This document shows positions 22,620 to 33,149 of a DNA stretch of 64,000 bases, in pieces. The DNA comes from Neoceratodus forsteri (taxonomy: Eukaryota; Chordata; Ceratodontiformes; Ceratodontidae). The stretch covers positions 847,858,501 through 847,922,500 of the forward strand of contig CM028129.1 of assembly GCA_016271365.2 (NCBI GenBank), in the 5' to 3' direction. Positions within the stretch are counted from its first letter, which is position 1, and the number at the start of each line of letters is the position of its first letter. The position numbers were made by a program, and so were the translations under genes. The notes below the pieces were generated by a model that saw only the letters and a list, made by a program, of their open reading frames with translations, made no database searches and was not told the DNA's origin.

Positions 22620-23242
22620 TTTCGAACCAACCTTCTGTTTTTTGCAGTTACAGAGACACGGTTGGATTCATCCATTACAGACTCTGAAATCAATTTATTA
22701 AATTACAATGTTTTTAGATCTGACAGAAATAGACACAGGGTGGTGCTATTTTTGTACATTCTTCATTTTCTTGTTCTTTAGTGAAAACTGAAACCATGGG
22801 ATATCTAATTAATGCTGTTTTTATTTCCTTAAGGTTGCCTGGGAAGGAACTCTTCTTTGGCAGTGTTTACTGTCCCCTCAAGTTTAAACCTACTAAGTTT
22901 TTGAACCTACAGCAATTGATTTATTCTCTTGGGGACTTCCAACCCATTATTTTGTTGGGAGACTTCAATGCTAATTGGCCATCTAGTAAGAGCCTAAAGT
23001 TAAAAACACAATTAGTACCTTTGGGATTAAATCAATTGATTTCAGAACCAGCACATTATGATCCAGGAAGAAAAGTTTTTTCTTTTTTAGATGTAATTTT
23101 TATTTCCTCTGATCTCCTGGCTACTGCTTTTAGGTGTCTCGGGAACTTATTTAGTGATCATGCTATTATTTACTGTTTTTTTAATTTCTCTCCCCCCTTC
23201 CCCCCAATTTTCTCCCATTACTATTACATTCTGATCTTTTAA
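22620..23242 (+). pseudogene. LINE APE-type endonuclease
   Basis: The domain starts with LLFFAVTETRL (catalytic Glu, about 22633-22665). In the next frame it has ELFFGSVYCP, ILLGDFNANW (GDxN motif, about 22945-22980), FLDVIFISSDLL and FSDHAIIYC (SDH motif, about 23148-23175). The catalytic His/Asp set is still readable. A stop at 22779-22781 and a frame change separate the two parts. It would nick the genomic target for reverse transcription. Confidence 0.8.
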
Positions 23243-23792
23243 GAAGTTTAATCTTGAGGCTTTTTGTTCTAGTTTACTTAACGTTGATTGGGGGAAATAT
23301 TTTTTGCTCACAAATGTTGATGAGGCCTGGGACTATGTTTACCACAGCTTGAGCCTTATCTCAAATTATCATGCTCCTTTTTTAGAAAAAACAAGTTAAA
23401 TCCCACCATAGCCATGGGTAAATCCTTTTATTATATCTCAATTAAAGGTACATGATAAACTGTATCAAAAGGCTAGAAAATTGGACAGCTCAGAAGCTTG
23501 GCAATCTTTTCAAAAATCTAGGAATTATTGTGTTAACTTAATAAGGAAATCTAAATCCTATTACAAAACTAATTTGTTGTATTCCAGGTCCAATCCAAGA
23601 AAATGTTGGCAGCTAGCTGACTCTGTGTGGAAAAACCCAGCTACTTCAAATATTTCCAGCTTGTCACAATGGTCATACCATCTATTCCAAAGAAAATATT
23701 AATGGTCTTTTTAATATTTTTTGTAGAAGCCTAAAGTCAGCTATTAGATCAGGCAGGGTTGTCCTCTTCTAGTTTACCTTCTAGTAATCCTG
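23243..23792 (+). pseudogene. LINE linker between endonuclease and RT
   Basis: Decayed coding with a recognisable basic segment at 23481-23650 (WQSFQKSRNYCVNLIRKSK, then YYKTNL and CWQLADSVW) typical of the region before the RT fingers in L2/CR1-group proteins. Stops flank it on both sides. Confidence 0.55.
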
Positions 23793-23960
23793 AAGCAGTA
23801 TAGCACAGTGGTTTAAGGCTCTGAACTGCAAATCGGGAGACCTGGGTTTAAATCCCACAGCCCCCACTTGCTTACTGTGTGACCCTGAGCAAGTAAGTTA
23901 GCTTCCCTGTGCCCCCAGGTCGCACTCGTAAACAAGCTTAATAAGCTTAGTGTGCTACTC
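23793..23960 (+). mobile_element. tRNA-derived SINE
   Basis: A clear A box TAGCACAGTGG (23801-23811) and B box GGTTTAAATCC (23845-23855) are spaced as in a tRNA gene. The tRNA-like head is followed by a body with CTGTGTGACCCTGAGCAAGT and CCCAGGTCGCACTCGTA, and the copy lies within the LINE linker. The head resembles several vertebrate tRNA-SINE heads. Pol III would transcribe it and a partner LINE would copy it. Edges are approximate; no target duplication was identified. Confidence 0.75.
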
Positions 23961-25599
23961 CTGGTTAAACAATTTGAAAAATACAATTCTTCACTTTTTT
24001 CCAAGACCTAGTTTTTATTTTAAACATCTTAGCCATAATGAGGTTTTCGATCTTTTATCTTCTTTAAAAGAAATTACTGCAAAGGGTATCAATAATTTGG
24101 ATAATTTTTTGTTGAAATCCAGTGCAGACACTATTACTCCTTTGTTAACTCACTTATTTAATTTATCTCTTATATCTCAAATCTTTCCAACTGCTTGGAA
24201 GCAGTCTGTTGTTGTTCCATTACACAAAGGCAGTGACAAATCCTCAGCTGATAATTATTGTCCAATTTTTATTGTTACCTATTCTTTTGAAATTTCTTTA
24301 AAAAAATGTTCATCAGCAAATTTCTCAATATGTAAGTGAATATCACATTTTTTTCAACAGCTCAGTCTGGATTCTGACCCCTCCACTCCACTCAGACTGT
24401 TCTGATCAATTTTCATGATTCTATCTCAAACGCCTTGGAGAATGGTCAATATGTTGGGACAGTATTTATAGACCTGTCAAAAGCATTCAATGTAATAAAT
24501 CATCAGTTACTTTTATCTTGTCTACTTTCTCATGGCTTTTTCACAAATGTTGTTTCTTGGTTTTCATCTTATTTACACAGTATGAGTCAGTCTGTTTCTT
24601 GGAATGGGTGTCTAGCTTCCTTTCTTCCTATACACACTGCGGTGCCTCAGGGTTCTATATTGGGTCCTATTCTTTTTAATTTATTTGTTAATCCCTTGCC
24701 TTCCTTTGTTAAAAAATGCACTATAAATCTTTGTGCTGATTATACTATTCTTCTCTTTCCTCACAAAGATCTAAATTACTTAACTTCTATTCTCCAGGCT
24801 CACTTTGATATAGTTACAAATTGGTTTTCTTCAAATGTATTACCTCTAAATGCAAAAAATGCAAATTATGTTATTTGGTTCACAGTTTCTCATTAATAAA
24901 ACTCACTCTTCTTTATATATCACTCACACATCTATATCCCTACAGCTTGTACAGGAACTTAAGCATTTGGACCTGACTTTTTATTGTACCTTATCTTTCA
25001 ACTCACATATTCATAATACTACAGTAAAAACTCATCAGTGTTTAGGTCAGCAGAGAAGGGCAAGACACTGCTTGTCCCTGACATACCGAAAGACTATAGT
25101 GGCTCAATCTATACTTCCAATTTTGGATTATGGAGACTCCATTTATAGGAATTCTAATGTCACAACTCATGCTTTAATTGACAGAGTATATTATCAATTA
25201 TTGCACTTTATTTTAGGAACTCCAAGAAATGAACACTATTGCATTGTTTTAAATCAACTATATTGGTTGTCTCCATCATCTAGACACTTATATCACTGGC
25301 TTATGTTGATTTATAAAACATTAAATCATCAAACCCCAGCTTATCTTTTGGAAAGATTGCAAGCTTCCTTTCATAATCATGATCTTAGAGATGTTCAGAA
25401 CAGAGGTTTATCTCTACTTGGATACCGGACTCATTTTGGCAAAAATTGTTTCTCTTTTGACATCTGTTTTTCATGGAATAACTTGGACACAGAATTACAT
25501 AACTCTAAGACATTGTATTCTTTTAAACAAAATCTTAAGAAAATGCTCCATGTGGAACAATCTGTAACTGTTTTTCTTAAATTTTGTATTTGGTTTTGA
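23961..25599 (+). pseudogene. LINE reverse transcriptase and C-terminal domain
   Basis: RT motifs appear in order: KGINNLDNFLLK and SVVVPLHKGSDK (24080-24240), FIDLSKAFNVINHQLL (about 24460-24510), TAVPQGSILGPILFNLF (about 24635-24690), and the catalytic box CADYT at 24732-24746. The normal box is YADDT, so the second catalytic Asp (GAT) is Tyr (TAT), one base change that abolishes activity. The C-terminal part runs 24850-25599 (LVQELKHLDLTFYCTL, then ILDYGDSIYRN, and a final LKKMLHVEQ) and is intact for 249 codons. A frame change joins the parts near 24850-24890. Confidence 0.85.
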
Positions 25600-25740
25600 T
25601 TTATATTGTATCTTGCATGTTGTGTTACGTGTTTGTGTATGTTTATTGTACTTTGACTTGGGGTGTTCTGCAAATGAGTTTTTATACTCATGGAACCTAT
25701 CCTGTAACGCTTTAACTTTTAAATAAATAAATAAATAAAA
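25600..25740 (+). other. LINE 3' UTR and (AAAT)n tail
   Basis: A short 3' UTR ends in AAATAAATAAATAAATAAAA at 25721-25740. A short tandem tail is typical of L2-type LINEs, recognised by their own RT. Confidence 0.7.
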
Positions 25741-26300
25741 CCTAACAGTTGATGGAGTGGTACTCCTTTCTATTCACAGAGGCCACCATTCCATCACCAG
25801 TGGGTACCTGGATGGCAACATGGGTGCAATCAATGACACCAAATATGTCTGGTAGGTGCACAACTCAATAAAACTGCTGCATGGTTGTTATTCACTCTGG
25901 CAGTGGGAAATAGTATTAGCTGCCCAGTATGGGCCAGCAGAGCATCTAGGAACTTGCCCGACAGCTGCAAGGTGGCAGACATCAAGATACTGGTGGTGTC
26001 CTCCACTGGTGTCTAGAAGGTTCAAGTGGCCAGGAATCTTAGTGCTGCTGTCATCTTGAGCTCTAAAGACATTGCATGGCTGCACTGGCTATCTGACAGG
26101 AGCTTGTCATTCAGCAGTTCACACAGATGCATGATCATGGGCCCATTGAGCGTGTACTGACCCACAATTTGCTTGTCACTGAGGACTTAGAATGTGACTC
26201 ATGGACAGTACTGTCTTTTTGCAGGATCATGCCTCTGAGACCTGTGCATTGGCCCAGGGGGCTCTAGCCCTCTCCGCATCTTGTATGACCAACTGCATCA
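25741..26300 (-). pseudogene. Harbinger DDE transposase, N-terminal half
   Basis: On the minus strand the stretch HLPDIFGVIDCTHVAIQVP (about 25850-25795) holds the first catalytic Asp at 25829-25831 in the conserved G-V-I-D-C-T-H context. It continues with VNRKEYHSINC up to the LINE border at 25741. Upstream, at 25880-26085, a frame with HLAAVGQVPRCSAG and QDDSSTKIPGHLNL probably derives from the N-terminal helix-turn-helix region, with frame changes. The other two catalytic residues are at 17291 and 17027, on the far side of the LINE. Confidence 0.8.
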
Positions 26301-26551
26301 GGTACACAATGTGAATCATTTGTTTTCAGCTGAGTGTATGTGTTCTGTAATACCTCTCCCCACCTCTGGGGCTTGCCCCAGGTTAAGATCTGCTGTATGT
26401 AGGTGGTTATTTGTGCAACTTTATTGTGCTGTGCTATTCCCATTGGTGCAGTGCTATATCTTTAAATATTGTGCAGCGCACAATATGCATGTCACCATCC
26501 ACTGGTTTTGGCACCGCAAGTGCTAACACTTTGCACTAGGTGCCAAGCTTT

Positions 26552-26566
26552 GAATATCTGGGCCCC
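26552..26566. repeat. Harbinger right terminal inverted repeat end
   Basis: GAATATCTGGGCCC ends the element. The inward sequence CACTAGGTGCCAAGCTTT and GGCACCGCAAGTGCTAA resembles the block before the related end at 38946-38959. The match in both sequence and context supports a shared family. Confidence 0.6.
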
Positions 26567-26809
26567 AGACTATTATAAAAAGAGATACAGTATAAAACTA
26601 TAGAATAATAGCTGCATGTAGCTCATAAGGTTATATTATTATTATTACCCATTTTAAAAATTAGTTCTGCTAAGGAGTATTGGTATATGAATATCAAAGT
26701 TATACGACAATTTATTGCTATTGTTTTGGACTACTAAATACACTGTCACTAAGGGGAGTTAACTTTTTGACTTTGCTCTACTGCATAATATTAAACTTCT
26801 CTTCTGTAC
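26567..26809. other. Unassigned A/T-rich spacer
   Basis: A/T-rich, with a short TTA/ATT run at 26632-26646. Nothing recognisable. Confidence 0.4.
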
Positions 26810-27022
26810 AATGAAGATACTCCATGACTGACAATCTGTCTTATTTATCCTCTGCAATTCCTTGGTTGTGACCATAGCTGTCTGTACCAGACCAGGCTCC
26901 TCTTGAGCTAGTGAATGTTTGTTGTGTTAACTGTCCTTTGTCCCATATTGATGTGGAACCTTTGGCAAAGAGCACTTGTGCTCAAAGATGTTTTCTGAAT
27001 TACAAATAACTAAATAAATAAA
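26810..27022 (+). mobile_element. LINE 3' end candidate with AAAT tail
   Basis: A T/C-rich UTR-like stretch ends in CTAAATAAATAAAT at about 27009-27022, the same kind of tail as the LINE at 25740. No coding part remains, so the family is uncertain. Confidence 0.35.
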
Positions 27023-28984
27023 TATTCTCTGTGATGGCTGAAGTTAAAGTACTAAACTTTTTTTTCCAGAATGTTTGGATTTGGGGTCGCATCAAGTCAT
27101 AAAGCTAAATATAGCAGTATGATGGGACTGTTGGATATGTCTTGTAAGACCAATGTTTCTTGCAAGGTGCAGCCATCCTTGTTTTCAAAATGGTGGGGAT
27201 TATTGTTTTTCTTGTTATATACTCATATTTATAAGAAAGATTGCATAGACTACATTTTACCGAGATACACTGGATGTATACTGTATATTTAGCTTTCTGA
27301 ATGTCTGGAATGAAAACAATTATATTTATATTGTTTCTTATAAAACAAGATATGTTTTGGAGTAACAGAATTACCCACTTTTTATACTAAGGGGTTCCAT
27401 TTGCCACTTACAGTATATGGCAAGCTTGCTGCTGCTTCCTGTTTCAGCAAAAAATTGTCCCGTTATCTGTTTTGATGGGTCAGATTAGAAGTGAAATTCA
27501 GTCTGTAGATGACAGGGAGGCTGAACAATTACCAATGCAGAATCTGCCTGATTTATGGAAGAATGTTGCACGTCTATAAGGGTAAAGGTTGCCTTGGGAG
27601 TAGTTTGAGTCTGAGAGGTGTCCCAAGGAGTGGACTTTATATATTGTGTTTAGGTTTTCTTTGGGATTTCTTTTTTATGTTTTTGCTTTATTTCCGAAGG
27701 AGGTATGATGGTGTAACTAAGTTCATGTACAATGTGGGCTATATACTATAGTGGGACCAGGTATGTGCTGATCGCACATACCCAGCCTGCATAGGTTCAC
27801 ACAAGCAGAAAGGCACAAGGTGCATGGTATGCACTACTGTGTGCCTCCACAGTCTGCCTATCTGTGGTCCCACCTCCTAGGATGATGCTGCTGCTTGGGG
27901 AGGGGGGCAGAGTGAGGGAAACAGGTGAGCATCCAATCAGATGCATGTCCTGGATCTTGGAGTGGGTCCCCTGCTCTGCATGAGTAGGGGAGTGTAGGAA
28001 GGCCCAAAATAACTGCCACCAACCTTCTCTGTCTGCCCAGAGGGCTTGGGCAGCATGATGATGGTGGGGATTGTGTCTGCTGCAACTAGAGGTTGAAAGC
28101 TAGGGGGGCATAACAGATATGTCATTGTCCCTTGAGTATCCTGTGGCCCCCTTGCCTGGAATGTCATGCTTTTGTGAATGTCAGGAAGAGAGGGCATGTT
28201 GCCAGGCACATCCTGGATCAACTGCATGCATAGCTGTGCAACCAGTCAGGAGATCCAGTGTGGAAGAGACATGCATCTCTTCCATGCATGTGTGCAGCGG
28301 TCCAGAGGACCCCAGATGCATGGTATTGTTACCTAGGTTTCCCCTATGTGCTCCAGATCCACAGTGCATAGGCAATCCACAGACTCATGCATAGGTCCCA
28401 TTGTGTGTATTTGTATTTACATTCATTTTTTTAATAAAAACACCCCTACTATTTGAATTATGATATATCTTATCAAAACCATAATTTTAGCAGTTTTTCT
28501 TTTTCTTTATGTAACATATGCCTTGCCATTTCCATTAGTTTTATTTGCTCAGTTATACATGTTCTTTTTGTCACTTGCTTTGGGGAAGCCACTTAAATAC
28601 CACAAAGCATTGTCATACCTATCAGCTAATGAAAGAATGAGTGCTAGTGGTGATCAGTCCAATAGTCTTTTATCATTGTATTTCTTAAGCATAATCTTTC
28701 CCAGTTCTTAACAGTTCACAGAATGCTTGTCTTTGAATGTTCATGGAATGGTTTGCCCCTCTATAGTACCAGTGGGCAAAGGGGACAATATGGATTCAAA
28801 AAACAGAGTCCTGCCTTCTTATGCCGGGGACCGTTTTAGTAAGATTAGGCAGTGGTATCTCAAAGTGGAACAGGTCAGAAATAATACAAGAAAAAAGCTG
28901 TATTCCTTTGTTTTAACTCATATTTTCTTAGAATCACTGTTTTTCCTGCAGTCCATGTATATCAGAGATAAAAGTACAACCAAA
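27023..28984. other. Unassigned region with decayed open frames
   Basis: Overlapping frames of 60-145 codons occur on both strands (for example minus 27937-28227 and plus 28727-29164), but none shows a domain I recognise. The C/G-rich part 27770-28420 has no long simple repeat. A 13-bp core CCTACTATTTGAA after TTAATAAAA at 28431-28457 recurs at 30531-30557. Confidence 0.35.
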
Positions 28985-29080
28985 CTGCTGGCCCGGTGGT
29001 ACAGAGGGTTGAGGTGCTGGACACAACACCTCAAGCCATGCTGGCGACCCAGGTTCGGGAACGGACTCGGGCTGTCAGGG
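28985..29080 (+). mobile_element. tRNA-SINE head candidate
   Basis: TGGTACAGAGGGTT (near 28997) resembles an A box and GGTTCGGGAAC (29052-29062) a B box, with tRNA-like spacing. A GGTGCTGGACACAACACC stem-loop lies between. The body downstream is not recognised. Confidence 0.4.
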
Positions 29081-30886
29081 GTCGCCAGGGAAGGGAAGGG
29101 ATCGAGCATCCGTAGGACTGCTCTACCTTCTTGGGAAGAGTTCCAGGGTCTGTGCCACTCTTGAGTGGCCTCTGGCGGCAGTCGGAGGCAGCACAAGAAC
29201 ATGCTACTCAAGCTCAGGGGGGGACGGAGTTGCGGTGGACATCAGCACACTGTGCCATGGACATCACTGTACATATGAGCTCTGGGGGCAACAACAAGGA
29301 AACCCCCCCTCCACTGACTGGTGAAGGTGGACCCAGTGGTTGCAACCCCAAGTCCAATGCCAGGCTTTCAGACATCTGACCTGGTTCCTCATCCTGGGAC
29401 AAGCCTGCCATCACTATAGATAGGGTGCCAGTGGGAGTGCCGGTCCTTCCTCTGGGGACTCAGAGCTGAGGGGTTAAGGTGAGCCCATGGGAGGAGGTGA
29501 TTCCTGCTAGGAGAAGATTGTCAGAGCTTCAGGTGGATGGGCAGAGCCAGCAATTGAGAGACCTCACTGGAGAAAGGTTAGTGGCAGGGGTGCATAAGAA
29601 AAGAATTAAAAAAGACAAAGAAAACAACAAACTAGGACCCCACTACAGGATACTTGGGTCCCTGTTAAAATGTGGGGCATTTTATGGGCCTGTTGGCATG
29701 AATGGCTTATCAGAGACATAAATTGCTTATCAGAGATATAAATGTATCTAGGACTGGTCGTGTCTTAAAAGGGAGTGTGTACAACAACCTGGGACCATGC
29801 ATTATCGTTTTTTGATTTCGCCTTCATAAAACCATGTAGGGACACAGTGGCAATAGAATGGAGTGAACCTTTATTTTGCTCAGTGATGTACAATTCCTTG
29901 ATGTTTGGGGTCTTGGTGAAGGACTGAGGAAAATGAAATAGGGGAACATTAAATTTCATATTTATTTGCTTTAAATGGTCTATTTAACAAGTGAGATGCC
30001 AGTGACCTCTTTAACAGAAAGCATGTTCCATATAAGAGCTGCTGCTACATAATGTAACACAAAAATTGAAAAGTGTCTGTCTTCAAGAGTTTGAGAGGTT
30101 ACCTAATCCTAGATTTTTGAATATTTTGATTGGGGTTCACTGGGTGAAATAGGGAATCTGCTGGCCTGTGGTGCTGTTGGGGGGGTGGGGTGTTATCTTT
30201 CTTTCTTTTGCTTAATGTGAAGTTTATTAAAGTTTTTGCAGTGCATCAGTGACAATACAGTACAACTTTAAGAGTCACATTACACAGGTAAGCATATTGT
30301 TTATTGGACTATGCAGATGTCATGAAGCCAATAAAAAGTGAAAATCAGTCTTGTCTCATAGGGGTCCCAATAAATATCACATCAGGCTGCATCTTGAATC
30401 AGTATTTCTTTATGTTTATGTGGTGACAGGAGCTATGGATTTTGAATCCTTTTACTGTACTAATTATGATGAACTTATATTGTTATTTGTAAGTATTCCA
30501 CTGTTTGTATTATTTTTATTTTGTGATATTTTAATAAAACATTCCCTACTATTTGAAGGGGTGCACTATGGTTGTCTTGCTGATGAGCAAGATGGCTGAC
30601 CCAGGGAAGGAGGTGCTCCTGGTGAGCAGCCATATCTGCTTTCTGAATCAAGTTCTGTTACTGAGTATGCTGGTTCCCTTGCTGAGGATTTGATAATAGA
30701 AGAAATGGAAGTTATTATCCCCAAAACAACAATTGTTGTAGAAAGGATTATGCCTGAATCTGAGATGAGTTACAGTATGGCAGAAATTGTGAGCCATCAC
30801 TTGCTGAAAAGGCTTAGAGTTTTGTCATGTCTAAGAGGAAAGCCTATCTTCTGCAGCTGCTGGCAGTGGAAGATGAACAATTGCAA
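29081..30886. other. Unassigned region
   Basis: No gene is supported. Short frames such as 29479-29721 and 30690-30893 lack motifs. A/T-rich from 29800 onward. Confidence 0.35.
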
Positions 30887-31126
30887 CAGCTAATATTTTT
30901 CCTAGTCAAACTATCTCTTGTTGGGAGCTGCAATACTGAACATAGGATTTGCAAGAAAGCGAATTGTGCTCACAACAGAGGGAGGGGAACCTTTCAATTG
31001 TCTTTGCTTTGTAGCAGATATACTGCAGGTGGAGGCTGCTTCTAACTGAAAGGTGAAATAAGGAATTTATAATTATCAGGAAAAGACAGTCTTGTTACAA
31101 TTCTTAAGATTTTCAGTGCAGGAAGA
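30887..31126. repeat. 240-bp direct repeat, copy 1
   Basis: Nearly identical to 31363-31600 (a few substitutions and small indels, for example GGGAGCTGC against GGGATCTGC). The spacing between copies is 476 bp. Confidence 0.9.
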
Positions 31127-31362
31127 TTTTAAACTCTGGGTGAAACATTTGTCACAAATCCTGAAATAAGTGCAGGTACAGGTTGTGTATTTGACCCAGA
31201 CAGTAAACTGTTTTCTGTGTTTATCTTTGTTTGCCTTAAAAGGCAATTCCAAACTTTCTCAGGAAGTGATTACATCACAGAGACTTAATCAGCCAATAGC
31301 TTGGGTAACAGACCTGAGAACAATAGTATTATAAGCAAGTGTTTATAGCAAACTCATCAGAA
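31127..31362. other. Spacer between the direct repeats
   Basis: 236 bp of unique sequence with AAAAGGCAA and TATTATAAGCA; no coding signal. With copy 1 it makes one 476-bp unit. Confidence 0.5.
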
Positions 31363-31600
31363 CAGCTAATATTTTTCCTAGTCAAACTATCTCTTGTTGG
31401 GATCTGCAATACTGAACATAGGATTTGCAAGAAAGCGAGTTGTGCTCACAACAGAGGGAGGGGAACCTTTCAATTGTCTTAGTTTGTAGCAGATATACTG
31501 CAGGTGGAGGCTGCTTCTAACTGAAAGGTGAAATAAGGAATTTACAATTATCAGAAAAGACAGTCTTGTTACAATTCTTAAGATTTTCAGTGCAGGAAGA
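31363..31600. repeat. 240-bp direct repeat, copy 2
   Basis: Second copy of 30887-31126. Sequence after it differs from that after copy 1, so this is one and a half units of a 476-bp tandem repeat, or two repeats flanking a short interior. Confidence 0.9.
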
Positions 31601-32031
31601 GTTCAAAGCACAGCTGACTTATTTTGGGGCTGACTGCTTTCAGAGCACAAACCACCAGGCTGTTTTGGGGCTGGGGAGGTTTACCTGTGTCTGACTTAGA
31701 TGTCTGGATTTTTCTCTGTTGGATTAGCAGGGGATTTTCTCTGTCAAATTGTTGTGTAAAGTATCTTGCAGACAGGAAGGCACTCATCGCAGCGGTGGGT
31801 CAGAGCTCTTAGCTGATTGTTTTGTGAGGGCACAGTTTAGGCCCAACCCTTCCCACCCTCACCCACCCCCTGGAAATAGTTCCTTTATACCTGGGGTTCT
31901 GACATCATTTCCTCAAGAGTGCAAGATGCATATCAATGTCATATCCTCTCTAGCACACAGCACTGAAAATATACTCATACACATTGTATAATATATATAT
32001 ATTTCTATGTAACAAACCAATCACTCACACA
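31601..32031. other. Unassigned, with short TA microsatellite
   Basis: No gene is seen. A (TA)n patch is at 31989-32001. Confidence 0.4.
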
Positions 32032-32054
32032 AGCACACACACACACACACACAA
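32032..32054. repeat. (CA)n microsatellite
   Basis: About 11 CA repeats just before the CR1 element. Confidence 0.9.
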
Positions 32055-32067
32055 AAAGTACATAGTC

Positions 32068-32448
32068 ATGTGGGGAGTAGTGCAATGTAATGGCTGTGGG
32101 GAAGCAGTCTTCTGGGAGTCTTTCTGGAGGCTGAGATGCTGCCCTATTTGCAGACAACTCTCTGCCCTGAGGGAGGAAGTTGCCCATCTTCAGGCCACAC
32201 TGGACAGCAGTAAGAGAACCTTCCCCAGGCCAGACTGGATGGTAAAAGGACCCCCATCCAGGAGCACCAGAGCCACCACCACTACCTCAGAGGTTGCAAA
32301 GAAAGCACAGCAGTTGGACCACAGTGGGCTCAGGGAGGGTGAGGAGGGTGGAACAGAGGCACACCCAGTCAGTTGTTCCACTCCACAATCCATACACCAT
32401 TCTGGGGGAGCACAGCTCCCCTATGGATGCACCCACAGAGGAGATTAA
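32068..32448 (+). pseudogene. CR1 ORF1 N-terminal zinc-ribbon part
   Basis: From the ATG at 32068 the product begins with C-x-x-C (CNGCG), then CCPIC about 16 residues later, a plausible two-knuckle zinc ribbon. Next comes a short predicted coiled coil (QLSALREEVAHLQATLDSS) and a polar linker. This order is usual for CR1 ORF1, thought to bind element RNA. The frame stops at 32446-32448, and the following esterase is in a different frame, so a frameshift separates the halves. Confidence 0.7.
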
Positions 32449-32499
32449 GGAGGCTGAGGACACCTGTCACAAGGGAGGCCCACAGAAAGGAGGCAGAGG

Positions 32500-32990
32500 A
32501 TGCCAAAAGGAAAGGAAAGGAAGCAGCTCATGGTGGGGGACTCAATTATTAGGGGGATAGAACTGGGGGGAGCAGGGAAAACTGAAGTAAAGTGCCTGCC
32601 TGGTGCCATGGCTTGTAGGGACAGGAAGCACATCCTCAGGATCACGAGAACAGCTGCACGGGAGTCTGAGCTGGATGTCATTGTCCACCTAGGGACAAAT
32701 GACTTGGCTCAACATGAGCTTAGAGCAGTGCAGAAGGACTTGTAGAACTGGGAGGGCCTAAGACAAGTAGCACACACAGTATCCTTCTCAGAGGTGCTGC
32801 CTGTAAATGGCATGAGTGAGGCAAGGGTACTTTGCACCATGCAGTTTAATGAGTGGTTGAAAAATGGTGTGGAGCACAGGGTTTGGCTTCATTGGGGACT
32901 GGGGTTCCACCTGGAGGACACCAGCCTATACTAGCAGGATGGTCTGCATCTGTCCAGGAAGGAACAAGTCTTTTGAGCAATCGGTTTAAA
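32500..32990 (+). pseudogene. CR1 ORF1 SGNH esterase domain
   Basis: All three SGNH blocks are in one frame: VGDSIIRG (nucleophile Ser) near 32532, VHLGTND near 32683-32703, and DGLHLS with the catalytic Asp at 32938-32940 and His at 32947-32949. A TAG at 32743-32745 interrupts the frame, and other stops follow. The SGNH esterase of CR1/Rex-type ORF1 proteins acts on lipid-like esters in vitro; its role in retrotransposition is unclear. Confidence 0.75.
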
Positions 32991-33149
32991 TGCTTCATTG
33001 GCAAGCTTTTAAACTAGTCAAGGGGAGGCACTGATAAGCAGCAGAAAATCTCAAGCCTCTCCCTACAAAACAGGGTACTAAATGGGAAAAAGACCAAGGT
33101 AGAAAGGTCAGTGGGGATGCTGCAACAGAAAGTAAAGCCATCAAAAATG

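Larger units (their letters stand above)
17363..25740 (+). mobile_element. L2/CR1-group LINE with 2A-like motif, inserted in Harbinger
   Basis: The unit runs from just after the Harbinger C-terminal half to the (AAAT)n tail at 25721-25740, after which Harbinger coding resumes on the minus strand. It contains 5' tandem repeats, an ORF start with a 2A-like motif, APE endonuclease, RT and a C-terminal domain. Taking out the inner hAT-like element (18267-22619) and SINE (23793-23960) leaves about 3.9 kb, so this is a full-length or near full-length copy. The short AAAT tail and protein motifs suggest the L2 or a related CR1-group clade. The exact clade is not certain, and no clear target duplication was seen. 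Confidence 0.75.
11061..26566. mobile_element. PIF/Harbinger DNA transposon, split by nested insertions
   Basis: Two genes typical of animal Harbinger elements are present in convergent orientation: a Myb/SANT-like protein on + (11.8-15.6 kb) and a DDE transposase on - (26.3-25.74 and 17.36-16.8 kb). The right terminus is GAATATCTGGGCCC ending near 26566. Removing the hAT insertion (13008-14737) and the LINE block (17363-25740) leaves about 5.4 kb, a normal autonomous Harbinger size. The left terminal repeat was not found; 11061 is only the edge of the preceding CR1. Both genes carry stops. Confidence 0.7.
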
